Shown here: positions 1 to 8,630 of the stretch, in pieces | Position numbering within the stretch: position 1 is the first letter of the stretch | Layout: the number at the start of each line of letters is the position of its first letter | NCBI GenBank assembly: GCA_964588795.1 | Contig: CAZPQN010000019.1 | Span: 1 to 44,206, forward strand | DNA from: CAZPQN01 sp964588795 | GTDB lineage: Bacteria > Fidelibacterota > UBA2242 | DNA: 44,206 nt | Direction of reading: 5' to 3' | The notes under the pieces: model-generated | Told to the model about the DNA's origin: nothing | What the model saw: the letters and a program-made list of their open reading frames with translations, nothing else | Databases searched by the model: none | Made by a program: the position numbers and the translations under genes

Positions 1-284
1 AGGGTATCGTAAACAGCGGCGTCGCCGTGCGGGTGATACTTGCCCAGGACTTCTCCGACGATACGGGCGCATTTCTTCGTCGGGCGGTTATGAACAAGCC
101 CCAGCTCCGACATCCCAAATAAAATTCGCCGGTGTACCGGTTTTAGTCCGTCGCGGACGTCGGGCAGAGCGCGGGCCACAATCACCGACATCGAATAATC
201 GAGGTACGAGTCCCGCATTTCCTCGTCAATGTTGACGGTAACGATCTTGTCTCTTTGAAATTCTATATTTACCTGTGCGGTCAT
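1..284 (-). CDS. gyrA: DNA gyrase subunit A, N-terminal fragment
   Basis: The reverse strand from ATG at 284 encodes about 94 residues before the window edge. They match the start of GyrA: a short leader, the MRDSYLDYSMSVIVARALPD segment, DGLKPVHRRILF, and then YHPHGDAAVYDT, the beginning of the quinolone-resistance region. The catalytic tyrosine lies outside the window. GyrA with GyrB forms the A2B2 enzyme that introduces negative supercoils. Only two bases separate it from the gyrB stop, so the two are surely co-transcribed. The residue equivalent to E. coli Ser83 is Ala, and Asp87 is retained. The gene is cut by the window edge, not broken. Confidence 0.96.
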   Translation of the reverse strand, partial: MTAQVNIEFQRDKIVTVNIDEEMRDSYLDYSMSVIVARALPDVRDGLKPVHRRILFGMSELGLVHNRPTKKCARIVGEVLGKYHPHGDAAVYDT

Positions 285-286
285 TT

Positions 287-2224
287 TTAAATATCCAGAT
301 TCCTAACGTATTTGGCGTTTTTTTGAATAAACTGGCGGCGCGGTTCGACATCGCCACCCATCAGAATGGAGAAGGTGCGGTCGGCAACCGCCGCATCCTC
401 AATGGAAATTTTAAGGAGCGTCCGGGTTTCCGGATTCATCGTGGTGGACCACAGCTGCTCCGGATTCATCTCGCCCAATCCTTTATAGCGCTGGAGGTCA
501 ACCTTGCCGGCACCGTCTTTCGAAAAGCGTTTCAGGAGAATATCGCGCTCCTCATCGTCGTAGGCATAGTACTCCTGGCGTTTGTGGGTGATTTTATAGA
601 GTGGTGGTTGGGCAATATAGACATGTCCTTCTTCAATCAGTTTTGGCAGATAGCGATAGAAAAAAGTCAACAACAGGGTTCGGATATGACTGCCATCCAC
701 GTCAGCATCGGTCATGATGATGATCTTGTGGTAGCGCAATTTTTCCATGTCGATTTCTTCTTCTTCCCCGAAACCGGTTCCCACGGCGGTGATTATGGTG
801 CGGATTTCTTCGTTGGTCAGCACCTTGTCAATGCGCGCCTTTTCAACGTTGATGATCTTACCGCGCAGGGGCAGGATTGCCTGATATCTGCGGTCGCGTC
901 CTTGCTTGGCGCTCCCGCCTGCCGAATCACCTTCGACTAAATACAGCTCGCACAGCGCGGGGTCGCGGGTAGAACAATCGGCCAGTTTGCCCGGCAGATT
1001 ACCAATATCGAGAGCGCTCTTGCGCCGCGTCAGCTCGCGCGCTTTGCGGGCGGCCTCCCGTGAACGAGCGGCGTTGATGCATTTCTCGATAATACGCCGG
1101 GCTTGCGTCGGATGGCGCTCCAAGTACTCCGCCAGGCTCTCGGAAACAATCGAGTCCACAATGCCCTTGACCTCGGAATTGCCGAGCTTGGTTTTGGTTT
1201 GGCCTTCAAATTGCGGCTCGGGTACCTTAACGCTGATTACAGCGGTCAGGCCTTCGCGCACATCCTCCCCGGAAAGTATAAAATTCTCCTTCTTGAAGAG
1301 GTCATTTCTTTGCGCGTAATTGTTCAGAGTGCGGGTCACGGCCGTTTTGAATCCGACCAAATGGGTGCCGCCTTCGACCGTATTAATATTATTAACGAAA
1401 GTAAAAATATTCTCGTTATACGAAGTATTGTATTGCATGGCGTATTCTACCGCCACGTTTTCCGACTCTTTTTCGGCGGTGATCGGTTTCTCGATGATGG
1501 CTGGCCGGGTTTCGTCAAGGTACGAGACAAACTCCATCAGCCCGCCTTTATACTGAAAGGTGTTGGTATTGCCGTCGCGTTCATCAGTAAGGATTAATTC
1601 CAAATTGCGGTTCAGAAAAGCCAGCTCGCGACAACGCTGCTCCAGCACTTCATAATCAAATTCAAGCTTTTTGAAGACTTCAACATCAGCCTTGAATTTG
1701 ACCAATGTGCCCTGCTTGCGGGTCTTACCCTTGACGGCCACTTTCGAGGTCGGGATACCACGTTCGTAAGTTTGGGTGTAGATTTGGTTATCCCGATATA
1801 CCTCGGCTATGAGCATTTCCGAGAGTGCGTTGACCACCGACACTCCAACACCGTGCAAACCTCCGGATACTTTATAGGTGCCTTTATCGAATTTTCCACC
1901 AGCATGCAGTATGGTCATTACTACCTCAAGGGCCGATTTTTTTTCTTCCTTGTGGATATCAACCGGGATACCGCGTCCGTTATCGAGTACACTGACAAAG
2001 CCGTCGCCGTGAATGGTAACTTCGATTTTATTGCAGTGGCCGGCCAGCGCCTCGTCAATTGAGTTATCAATGACTTCGAACACTAAGTGGTGCAATCCTC
2101 TTTTGCCGGTGTCACCAATATACATTGCCGGGCGTTTGCGGACCGCTTCCAGTCCTTTCAGAACCGTAATTTTGTCGGCTTTATATTCGGACGTGGCTTC
2201 GGTGAATTTTATTTCGCTTACCGT
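287..2224 (-). CDS. gyrB: DNA gyrase subunit B, no canonical start codon
   Basis: ATPase subunit of gyrase, about 645 residues, the compact form without the E. coli TOPRIM insertion. Visible in order: NSIDEALAGHC (GHKL ATP site), GRGIP, GGLHGVGVSVVNALS, the TOPRIM motifs LVEGDSAGGSAKQGRD and DADVDGSHIR, and the C-terminal RYKGLGEMNPEQLW. The first in-frame ATG (2125) lies inside conserved sequence (MYIGDTGKRGLHHL) and would remove the N-terminal arm. The arm is present upstream in frame (SEYKADKITVLKGLEAVRKRP), but no ATG, GTG or TTG occurs before the upstream in-frame stop. A strong AAGGAG at 2233-2238 sits 8 bases before an in-frame ACG (2224-2222), so I place the start there provisionally. 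A single error ATG to ACG would explain it equally well. It overlaps the end of the DUF721 gene by 7 bases. Confidence 0.93.
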   Translation of the reverse strand, partial: TVSEIKFTEATSEYKADKITVLKGLEAVRKRPAMYIGDTGKRGLHHLVFEVIDNSIDEALAGHCNKIEVTIHGDGFVSVLDNGRGIPVDIHKEEKKSALEVVMTILHAGGKFDKGTYKVSGGLHGVGVSVVNALSEMLIAEVYRDNQIYTQTYERGIPTSKVAVKGKTRKQGTLVKFKADVEVFKKLEFDYEVLEQRCRELAFLNRNLELILTDERDGNTNTFQYKGGLMEFVSYLDETRPAIIEKPITAEKESENVAVEYAMQYNTSYNENIFTFVNNINTVEGGTHLVGFKTAVTRTLNNYAQRNDLFKKENFILSGEDVREGLTAVISVKVPEPQFEGQTKTKLGNSEVKGIVDSIVSESLAEYLERHPTQARRIIEKCINAARSREAARKARELTRRKSALDIGNLPGKLADCSTRDPALCELYLVEGDSAGGSAKQGRDRRYQAILPLRGKIINVEKARIDKVLTNEEIRTIITAVGTGFGEEEEIDMEKLRYHKIIIMTDADVDGSHIRTLLLTFFYRYLPKLIEEGHVYIAQPPLYKITHKRQEYYAYDDEERDILLKRFSKDGAGKVDLQRYKGLGEMNPEQLWSTTMNPETRTLLKISIEDAAVADRTFSILMGGDVEPRRQFIQKNAKYVRNLDI

Positions 2225-2502
2225 AGAACAATCTCCTTCAAATGGGCGTTTTTCAAACGCTCGTTTATTTTTTTAAGTATTTCATCCTTCTGAAACGACA
2301 GCTCGTTCCGCCAGGCGGGTGAATCGACTCTGACATACAGTTTGCCAAAATCAATTTTTTCGGCGGTCGTATGCCTGGCGATGGTCTCTCCCACTATCTC
2401 GCTCCAGTAATATAATGCTTCGTTCTGGCGAACCGGTTTTTCGATTTTGTAAACTTTTAGCAGTTTTTCGATAGCTTCGCCGATACTAACCGACATTGTC
2501 AC
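2218..2502 (-). CDS. DciA-like (DUF721) replication protein
   Basis: A 94-residue protein with a DUF721 core: an N-terminal helix (IGEAIEKLLKVYKI), the conserved W in YYWSEIVGETIARHT, then KLYVRVDSPAWRNELSFQKDEILKKIN. DUF721 proteins include DciA, the widespread partner of replicative helicase DnaB in bacteria lacking DnaC/DnaI. The family is commonly encoded between recF and gyrB, as here. The start is GTG at 2502, overlapping the recF TGA as GTGA; an ATG two codons later is an alternative. A helicase-loading role is inferred from family and position. Confidence 0.85.
   Translation of the reverse strand: MTMSVSIGEAIEKLLKVYKIEKPVRQNEALYYWSEIVGETIARHTTAEKIDFGKLYVRVDSPAWRNELSFQKDEILKKINERLKNAHLKEIVLR
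2233..2238 (-). promoter_or_regulatory. Ribosome binding site deciding the gyrB start
   Basis: AAGGAG on the minus strand, inside the last codons of the DUF721 gene, 8 bases before the in-frame ACG at 2224. It is the only strong Shine-Dalgarno sequence near the gyrB N-terminus and points to translation starting at or next to the ACG, not at the internal ATG 2125. Confidence 0.6.
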
Positions 2503-3614
2503 GCTTCTCCTGCCGAAAGGTTGATGATGTTGATGTTGCGCGATCTTTTACCAATACCGAACCTCTGTATTTCCTTCAAATCTGTTGTGGTAACCAACAC
2601 CTGGTTATCGTCGCTGAGTTCGCTAACGATTTTCTGACAGTGCCCACGGTCCAGAAAGGCGAACAGATCGTCTAACAGAATGATCGCCGGCTCGGATTTG
2701 AACTGTGTCAGATTCTTGCCTTCCGCCATTTTCAATGCCACTAAAAAGATTTTGTGCTCTCCCTGACTACCGAGATCCCGTATATCCCCGTCGCCGAAAG
2801 TGAAATTAATTTCATCAAGGTGGGGGCCATGGCTTGTTCGACCTGTTTTCATATCACTGAGGAATTTTCCCCGTAGATATTTACGGAACATATTTTCGTA
2901 CTCTTCCAATTTGCCAGATGGATTGGGTTTGTACACAATATCTACGGCGATTTTGTTACGGAAGACGCGTTGAAAGGTTGCCTGCCACAGCGGATTGAAT
3001 TTCAAAATATATTCCTGTCGGGCGATAACCAGTCGGTTAGCTGTCTTAACCAGTATCTCGTCCTGTGCCTCAAAAAACTCATCATATTTGTGTTTATTGG
3101 AATCGCGATAATGCGAAAGGCTGAGGTTGCGCGCCGTCAGTCGCTGTTTGTATTCGATAAGGTCGGTCAAATACCCGCGCTCAATTTGGGCAATTATTTT
3201 GTTCAGCCAGTTGCGTCTTTCACTGTAGCCGCCTTCTGTGATTTTCTGCAATCCGGGCGAAAGAATAACTACTGGAAATAAGCCAATTATCTCAGAGTGT
3301 CTGGTAAGCTGTGTTTGGTTCAGAAAAACCCGCTTGCCTTCCTGGCGTGTAAAATTCAGATTGATGGTATAATGTTCCGATTTATGGTTGCTAAAATTGC
3401 CAAATACCTGGAAATACTGACTATTGGTATTGATGGAATCCGTATCTGTGTTGGTGCGGAAACTCTTGGTTAGGGCTAAATAATGAATAGCTTCCAGGAT
3501 TGTCGTCTTTCCGCTACCATTGTCTCCGTTAATGAAATTTGTGCCGAGTTGAAATTTGAAACTGCTGGCAGTATATCGTCTAAAGTTTATCAATCTTAAG
3601 TTTTCTATGAACAT
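2499..3614 (-). CDS. recF: DNA replication and repair protein RecF
   Basis: SMC/ABC-like ATPase of the RecFOR pathway, which helps load RecA at single-strand gaps, 371 residues (family 350-380). It starts MFIENLRLINFRRY, typical of RecF. Walker A GDNGSGKTT lies at about 30-38, the ABC signature LGSQGEHK at about 283 and Walker B IILLDD at about 312, followed by the D-loop region FAFLDRGH. It lies 40 bases downstream of dnaN and overlaps the DUF721 gene by 4 bases. Order dnaN-recF-DUF721-gyrB-gyrA on one strand indicates one operon. Confidence 0.96.
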   Translation of the reverse strand: MFIENLRLINFRRYTASSFKFQLGTNFINGDNGSGKTTILEAIHYLALTKSFRTNTDTDSINTNSQYFQVFGNFSNHKSEHYTINLNFTRQEGKRVFLNQTQLTRHSEIIGLFPVVILSPGLQKITEGGYSERRNWLNKIIAQIERGYLTDLIEYKQRLTARNLSLSHYRDSNKHKYDEFFEAQDEILVKTANRLVIARQEYILKFNPLWQATFQRVFRNKIAVDIVYKPNPSGKLEEYENMFRKYLRGKFLSDMKTGRTSHGPHLDEINFTFGDGDIRDLGSQGEHKIFLVALKMAEGKNLTQFKSEPAIILLDDLFAFLDRGHCQKIVSELSDDNQVLVTTTDLKEIQRFGIGKRSRNINIINLSAGEA

Positions 3615-3654
3615 TCAAGCACATAAACTGAGACAAAAACGAATTCGGTCGATT

Positions 3655-4770
3655 TTAGTCGGGCAGCCGTATCGGCATCAGTAACATGATCATTTCTTCT
3701 TTTTCGTTCTGGTTCTCCGGCAAAATCAGGCAGGCGCTGATTGGCGTCTTTACCTTTATTACCACCTTCTGAGTATCGACGTTTCGAATTATTTCTCTCA
3801 GGTAATCGGCATTGAAGCCAATTGTAAGTTCTTCTCCCGTGTATTCAACATCCAGTGATTCATCAGCTGCGGAATGCACTTCCTGATCATCTGTTTTTAC
3901 TTTAGACATTTCCCTGTTGAGTATCAGGGAAATCTGATGGGTTATTTTATTGGAAAAAATCGAAACTCTCTTTAGTACCGCAGTGATATTAGCGACGTCT
4001 GCCACCAACATCTTATCATTGTCATTTGGTATTACGCTCTGATAATCGGGAAATTTTTCATCAATTATTCGGGAATAAATAACCGTGGAGTCAACTTCAA
4101 CCATGACATGATTTTCACCGATACTGAGAACTGTTTTTCCCTCACTCGAAAGGTACGAATTGACCAAACTCAGAAATTTTATGGGAATTATTATTTCACG
4201 TTCATATTCAGGCGAGGTAAAATCTTTATTAACTAGACACACTAAACGATGCGAATCAGTCGCCACCGACCTGATTTCATCTTTCTTTACTTGAAACAAT
4301 ACTCCGGTAAGAGCCGGCTTTAGTTCATCGTGACTGACGGCAATTATCGTTTTTTGAATCATGCGTTGCAGAACCCGATTTTCCAGTGTCACCGTATTAA
4401 TTTCCGTAAGACTCGGTAAGGATGGAAAATCTTGCCCCGGCCTCCCTAAAATTTCGTATCTTCCTTTCCCGGCTTTTATTTCAACTTTTTCGTCCGTTTG
4501 TAGATTGAATTCTATATCACCATCATCAACTTCACTTACAATTTCATGAATCAACCGTGATGGAATAGCAACTGAACCGTTTTTTATTCCGTTTACTTCA
4601 AAAACTGAACTCATTGTCAGTTCTATATCCGAGGCACGAAGAGTTAGTTTGTTATCTTTCAATTCAAACAGAATACTGCTTAAAATCGGCATGGTATTTC
4701 GCTGAGGAGCTACTCGCGATACTTTATGAAGGTGTGAAAGAAGCAGATTTTTACTTACCGAAAACTGCAT
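3655..4770 (-). CDS. dnaN: DNA polymerase III beta subunit (sliding clamp)
   Basis: Ring-shaped processivity clamp, 371 residues (E. coli 366). Its N-terminus (MQFSVSKNLLLSHLHKVSRV) and its C-terminal MLLMPIRLP, the canonical clamp ending near the peptide-binding pocket, are both recognisable, with three clamp repeats between. A short acidic insertion (about 295-310, TDDQEVHSAADESLD) sits in the third repeat. The ATG at 4770 has AAGGAG 7 bases upstream. It is the first gene of the dnaN-gyrA block and is preceded by the AT-rich spacer. dnaA is not its neighbour here. Confidence 0.97.
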   Translation of the reverse strand: MQFSVSKNLLLSHLHKVSRVAPQRNTMPILSSILFELKDNKLTLRASDIELTMSSVFEVNGIKNGSVAIPSRLIHEIVSEVDDGDIEFNLQTDEKVEIKAGKGRYEILGRPGQDFPSLPSLTEINTVTLENRVLQRMIQKTIIAVSHDELKPALTGVLFQVKKDEIRSVATDSHRLVCLVNKDFTSPEYEREIIIPIKFLSLVNSYLSSEGKTVLSIGENHVMVEVDSTVIYSRIIDEKFPDYQSVIPNDNDKMLVADVANITAVLKRVSIFSNKITHQISLILNREMSKVKTDDQEVHSAADESLDVEYTGEELTIGFNADYLREIIRNVDTQKVVIKVKTPISACLILPENQNEKEEMIMLLMPIRLPD

Positions 4771-4808
4771 ATTCTAACTCCTTTTTATTATTGGTTTTCA
4801 TATCTGGA

Positions 4809-4837
4809 ATTTTATCAAAATATTGCAATTAATCCAA
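4809..4837 (-). promoter_or_regulatory. Putative promoter of dnaN
   Basis: On the minus strand TTGGAT (4837-4832), 17 bases, then TAAAAT (4814-4809). This is a good sigma-70-like pair about 40 bases before the dnaN ATG, giving a short leader that contains the AAGGAG. Seen by eye only. Confidence 0.45.
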
Positions 4838-5085
4838 GCAAAATTATATTGTAAAATGTAGCAGAATACGACAATTAGATTTCGGGTATAAGTAAAGAGA
4901 ATTGTATTTAAAATTATATTCGTTATTTTGTTAATATCTGGAGAAATAGCGACGATACTTTTACAATATGAAACCATTTAAAAGGTGTTTACAGAATGTT
5001 AATAAATAAATATTTTAATTGTTAAATGGTAATCAATGGAGAGATGTCTTTGTATGGTGAGTATTAATACACATAACAAACGCAC

Positions 5086-5094
5086 TTATCAACA
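5086..5094 (+). promoter_or_regulatory. DnaA-box-like 9-mer
   Basis: TTATCAACA, one mismatch from TTATCCACA. The surrounding 11-mer ACTTATCAACA recurs, inverted, upstream of dnaA (17706-17716). The shared 11-mer in both replication-gene spacers supports real DnaA binding. Confidence 0.45.
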
Positions 5095-5096
5095 GT

Positions 5097-6356
5097 TTAG
5101 TTAACAGGTTTTAATTCAACGTAAATATTCTTCTTCAACTCGGTTAGCCAGTCCTGGTAAAGCAAATTCTTTTTAAATTCAAGAGCGTATTTTTCAAGTG
5201 TTGACCAAGTGTCATCGTATACATTATTTAGTTTAAGGATATAAAAACCGGTTTCGGTATTAGTAATATCACTCAAATTTCCAACTTTCAGGGTATCCAG
5301 AACTGATGCAAAAATTTCATTTTGGATTTGATTTTTTGGAATACGCCGGATGCGTCCAAGGCTGACTTTAGCATCCTGCTCATCACTGTATTTTACCACT
5401 GCACTATCGAATGTAATTTCGTTGTTGATTAGTAAAGACCGAACCATTTCGATGCGCTGACGAGCCTCATCAATGTTGGTTTCTGAAGTCTTTATCATTA
5501 GCAGAATATGGCGGACATTGATACTTTCACCTTTTCTATCAATCAATTGAATTATATGCAATCCAAATTCAGTCTGCACGATATCGCTGATTTCTCCCGT
5601 TTGAAGGGCAAAAGCGGCCTCTTCAAAACTTTTAATAAATGCCCCGCGTTTTATATAACCAAGGTCACCGCCGAACTCGGCACTTGACCTGTCTTCAGAG
5701 TATTCGCGGGCCAAATTAGCAAAGTCCGCCCCGTTTTTAATCAGGGAAAGCAATGAATCAGCCAGTTTCCTGACATTATTCATTTCGGCTTCGCCGGGCT
5801 TGATTTTAACAAAGATACTGCTGAAATCAAGTGATGGCGGAATTGGAGGCAGACTGTCTTTATAGGTGTTGTAAAACAGTTCGACTTCCTTGCGCGAGAC
5901 AGAGGTTTTGGCAAATTTTTCTGAGCGCAATTTTTCGACAGTCATACTGTTCTTCATAATGGGCCGATAATCCTTTTTGACTTTGCCAATTGGACCACCC
6001 AAATAAGATTCGGCGTTTTCCTGAGAGCCGGCCTGCTGGATCAGAGCATCGATGCGTTGATTGAGAGCATTCTCAACATCGCGATCTTTGACGGTGACAG
6101 TTTCTATCATGGCTTGTTCAAGCAGGATATTTTCATCCACCAACGAATTGAGCACAGACCGTTTAAGAGCGTTGTAATTGGCAGTGTCCCGGTTAGGATT
6201 GATACCCATTTGCGAGGCCGTCATTCTGGCAACCTGTTCAACCTCGCTAAATAAAACGATATTGTTGCCGACTATTGCAGCAATACCGTCAATGATACTC
6301 TGAGCGGATAAAAACGAAAGAGAAATTGTCAAAAGCAGAACAGTAATTTTTTTCAT
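5097..6356 (-). CDS. SurA-like periplasmic peptidyl-prolyl isomerase
   Basis: A 419-residue exported parvulin-type chaperone. The N-terminal signal peptide (MKKITVLLLTISLSFLSAQS, cut near 19) is followed by the SurA N-terminal motif IDGIAAIVGNNIVLFSEVEQ and two PpiC domains. The first (about 175-275) has NGADFANLAREYSED, FGGDLGYIKRG and GLHIIQLID; the second (about 282-385) is more diverged (NVRHILLMI, GFYILKLN). The length and two-domain layout match SurA, which escorts outer-membrane proteins to BAM. The ATG overlaps the upstream gene's TGA as ATGA. It is last in the mfd-led series, just before the AT-rich spacer. Confidence 0.88.
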   Translation of the reverse strand: MKKITVLLLTISLSFLSAQSIIDGIAAIVGNNIVLFSEVEQVARMTASQMGINPNRDTANYNALKRSVLNSLVDENILLEQAMIETVTVKDRDVENALNQRIDALIQQAGSQENAESYLGGPIGKVKKDYRPIMKNSMTVEKLRSEKFAKTSVSRKEVELFYNTYKDSLPPIPPSLDFSSIFVKIKPGEAEMNNVRKLADSLLSLIKNGADFANLAREYSEDRSSAEFGGDLGYIKRGAFIKSFEEAAFALQTGEISDIVQTEFGLHIIQLIDRKGESINVRHILLMIKTSETNIDEARQRIEMVRSLLINNEITFDSAVVKYSDEQDAKVSLGRIRRIPKNQIQNEIFASVLDTLKVGNLSDITNTETGFYILKLNNVYDDTWSTLEKYALEFKKNLLYQDWLTELKKNIYVELKPVN

Positions 6357-7168
6357 CGGCTACTCAAAAAATTGGCGATATTTTCATCGCGGATCTCAAA
6401 ATCGGCGTTATTTACCAGACTGTCAACGAGCTGGTTGTAGTTTTTCTGAATTTTTACCTGGGTCAATGTTTGCAGGATTTCGTCCCTGACCATGTCAATG
6501 GAACGCAAGGAACCGGCTTGGTAGCGTTCAAGAACTTCGATTATGTGGTATCCGTAAGAAGAGGCAATCGGGCCGATCAATACCCGCGGACCGGCCTCGA
6601 AGACATTTTGATCTATTTCACCAAGAGACTCCCCCCGCCGGATGATTTTGGACTCAAAATTATACTTTTTTATTAATGCATCAAGCTCGCCCTTTTTCCG
6701 ATTTTGGAGGGCGGTTTTAATCGCCATAGCGTCATTGAAATCCTGAACCAACACATGGGTGATTTTCGCCTCATCGCGGTCGCGAATGAAACTGTTTTTA
6801 TTTTTCAAATAGTAGTCGCGGATTTCACTTTCGCTGATCGTGACATTGGTCTGCAGGTAATAACGCGTAAAGGCATCGATGGTCAGATCGCGATAAAAGT
6901 CTGCGACCTTAGCCTTGATGTTTTCTTCTCGTTCAAAATGGTACTGTTTGGCTTTCTGAAAAAGAATTTCACGAGTTACCCAGGCTGAAACAACTGAATT
7001 GATATAATTTTTAGAAAGTTTATTGCTTAGCCCCTCGTCAGGCAGCATTTGCGAGAGTTTTTCCCTGGTCAGATATGCGGGCCCAACCCGGGCAATATAC
7101 TGATCCTTGTCTTTGGAGCACCAACTCAGGATGAATGAAATTATTAGTGCGAAATATAGCCTTTTCAT
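6353..7168 (-). CDS. Probable exported PpiC-type foldase, possible lipoprotein
   Basis: 271 residues. A hydrophobic N-terminus (MKRLYFALIISFILSWCSKD) ends in LSWC, which could be a lipobox, although Trp before the Cys is atypical. The body resembles SurA/PrsA: a helical N-terminal domain (YLTREKLSQMLPDEGLSN), then a single degenerate PpiC-like domain (about 130-230; AKITHVLVQDF, GEIDQNVFEAG, SYGYHIIEVLER). Many active-site residues of parvulins are not evident, so a holdase role is as likely as catalysis. It overlaps the next gene by 4 bases and lies 13 bases after the previous one, one of three related genes in a row. Confidence 0.72.
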   Translation of the reverse strand: MKRLYFALIISFILSWCSKDKDQYIARVGPAYLTREKLSQMLPDEGLSNKLSKNYINSVVSAWVTREILFQKAKQYHFEREENIKAKVADFYRDLTIDAFTRYYLQTNVTISESEIRDYYLKNKNSFIRDRDEAKITHVLVQDFNDAMAIKTALQNRKKGELDALIKKYNFESKIIRRGESLGEIDQNVFEAGPRVLIGPIASSYGYHIIEVLERYQAGSLRSIDMVRDEILQTLTQVKIQKNYNQLVDSLVNNADFEIRDENIANFLSSR

Positions 7169-7181
7169 CGAACGACTCTTT

Positions 7182-8630
7182 TTATTTAATGATTTTTGAG
7201 AGATTTTGATAATAAATTATAAAAGTAAAGCGATTTGATAACGATTTTTCCAAAGAATCCTGTAAAAAGTTTAACCGACTTTCGGTGTAATCGTTGATCA
7301 CTTCCGGTTTAACGGCGCTGAAAGATTTTGGTTCAGGACGTTGTTTGCGAAATACCTTGATAATCGAATAACCATTACCCGATCGAATCAATCTGGGATG
7401 TACGGTACCAGGTTCGAGTTGCTGGGCTATTTTTCCAATTTCACCGTACTGATCAGGAGCAAGGTAGCCGATATAACCGGCCAGAGACTTATCGCGATTA
7501 CGTTCGGTGTGTTTTTTTGCCAGATCAGAAAAATTTGCCCCCTGCCGAAGCTGTTTTAAAACCAATGCCGCTGTAATGCTGTCAGAGATGAAAATCTCCT
7601 GCACCTCGGCTCGTCCTGGCGAAGCGTAACGGCTAAAAGCGTGTTGATCATAAAAGGCCTTCAGGGAGTCGTCATTTAATGTGATCTTTCCCATGAACTC
7701 GTTCTGTTTGAAATGATTTAACAGCAGGTTTTCGGTATACGAGCGCAAGTCATCCTTTAGCTGGCGATCCCGAAGCAGACCCATACGCCGCGCCTGTCGT
7801 GAAAAAATGTCTTCGATTATCACAGTATTAACAATATTCGCCATCATTGGAAGACCAATTCTTCCAGGGGGCAGGTCTATCCGTCGGGACTCCAAGACCT
7901 TAATTAACCAAGCCTTATCATACTTGGTTGATTTAGCCTTAGCCAGTACCGGGGCAAAGTCGAACGACCGTAGGACCGCAATTGGGTCATCACCGCCATT
8001 ATCACGAACCCGCCGAATATAGTTATCGTTATAAATTGAGGTGAGACTATCAATTGCCTGACGGTCAAGGACGAGTTTGTTTTGGTTGGCGGTCGACCGC
8101 ATAAGGGAATCAAAACGGGACGCAAAAAGATGGCGGTTTGCGGTAAGAGCTTTCTGATACAACCGTGAACGTTCCTTGGAATACGGATGCGACAAGCGAT
8201 ATTCTTGGCTCAGGAATCGGTAGCGCTCTCGTAAATAGTTCTCGGTTATTATAGAGTCAATGATCATTTTGTGCAGAAAGCGTTCGATCAAAGCGTTCGT
8301 TTTAAAAGCATTGACCTGTTCACGGATGTATTTAGTCTTATGCAATCCCTGACGGTAAGCCGAGTAGAGGAATAACTGGTTTTGGGCAAAATCTTCTAAG
8401 CGGGCCCTCATATCTGATGCGGACAGGGTCGCAATTTCTTCCGGTGAAAGCGTGCGGCAGAAAGTGTCGGCATAAATAAGGCGACGACCGATTCTCACAA
8501 GAGGAACCCGATCAGAAACTCGCACCCACCCCACACAAATCAAGCCGCCAATCAACAGTAAGACGAATAAAAAGACTATTGACGCCCGGGGCCTTGACAA
8601 ATTGATTTTGTATAAGAGGTTATTGATCAT
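7182..8630 (-). CDS. Membrane-anchored PpiC-domain protein
   Basis: 482 residues. An N-terminal hydrophobic segment (about 17-36, ASIVFLFVLLLIGGLICVGW) after a basic stretch predicts a signal anchor with the rest in the periplasm. The long helical middle is of SurA N-domain type. A PpiC domain lies at about 340-435 (RAEVQEIFISD, GANFSDLAKKHTERNRDKSLAG, YIGYL, GYSIIKVFRKQ), followed by a C-terminal helix. The layout recalls PpiD/SurA chaperones. The ATG at 8630 overlaps the end of mfd by 11 bases, so translation is probably coupled. Function by domain only. Confidence 0.75.
   Translation of the reverse strand: MINNLLYKINLSRPRASIVFLFVLLLIGGLICVGWVRVSDRVPLVRIGRRLIYADTFCRTLSPEEIATLSASDMRARLEDFAQNQLFLYSAYRQGLHKTKYIREQVNAFKTNALIERFLHKMIIDSIITENYLRERYRFLSQEYRLSHPYSKERSRLYQKALTANRHLFASRFDSLMRSTANQNKLVLDRQAIDSLTSIYNDNYIRRVRDNGGDDPIAVLRSFDFAPVLAKAKSTKYDKAWLIKVLESRRIDLPPGRIGLPMMANIVNTVIIEDIFSRQARRMGLLRDRQLKDDLRSYTENLLLNHFKQNEFMGKITLNDDSLKAFYDQHAFSRYASPGRAEVQEIFISDSITAALVLKQLRQGANFSDLAKKHTERNRDKSLAGYIGYLAPDQYGEIGKIAQQLEPGTVHPRLIRSGNGYSIIKVFRKQRPEPKSFSAVKPEVINDYTESRLNFLQDSLEKSLSNRFTFIIYYQNLSKIIK

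Larger units (their letters stand above)
4771..5096. other. AT-rich intergenic region, candidate oriC or part of it
   Basis: The 326-base spacer between dnaN and the first PpiC-type gene has no credible ORF. By hand count it is about 25 percent G+C, far below the flanking genes. It holds runs suited to unwinding (about 4993-5025), an 11-base direct repeat AAAATTATATT (4840-4850 and 4910-4920), a perfect 10-base palindrome GTATTAATAC (5061-5070), a DnaA-box-like TTATCAACA (5086-5094) and a weaker TTATCAAAA (4812-4820). In many bacteria the spacer before dnaN carries oriC. Only one good box is visible, so the origin call is tentative. Confidence 0.4.

Noticed and set aside
4840..4920. Direct repeats as origin iterons
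   Set aside because: Only two copies of an 11-base A/T-only string in very AT-rich DNA; chance is likely.
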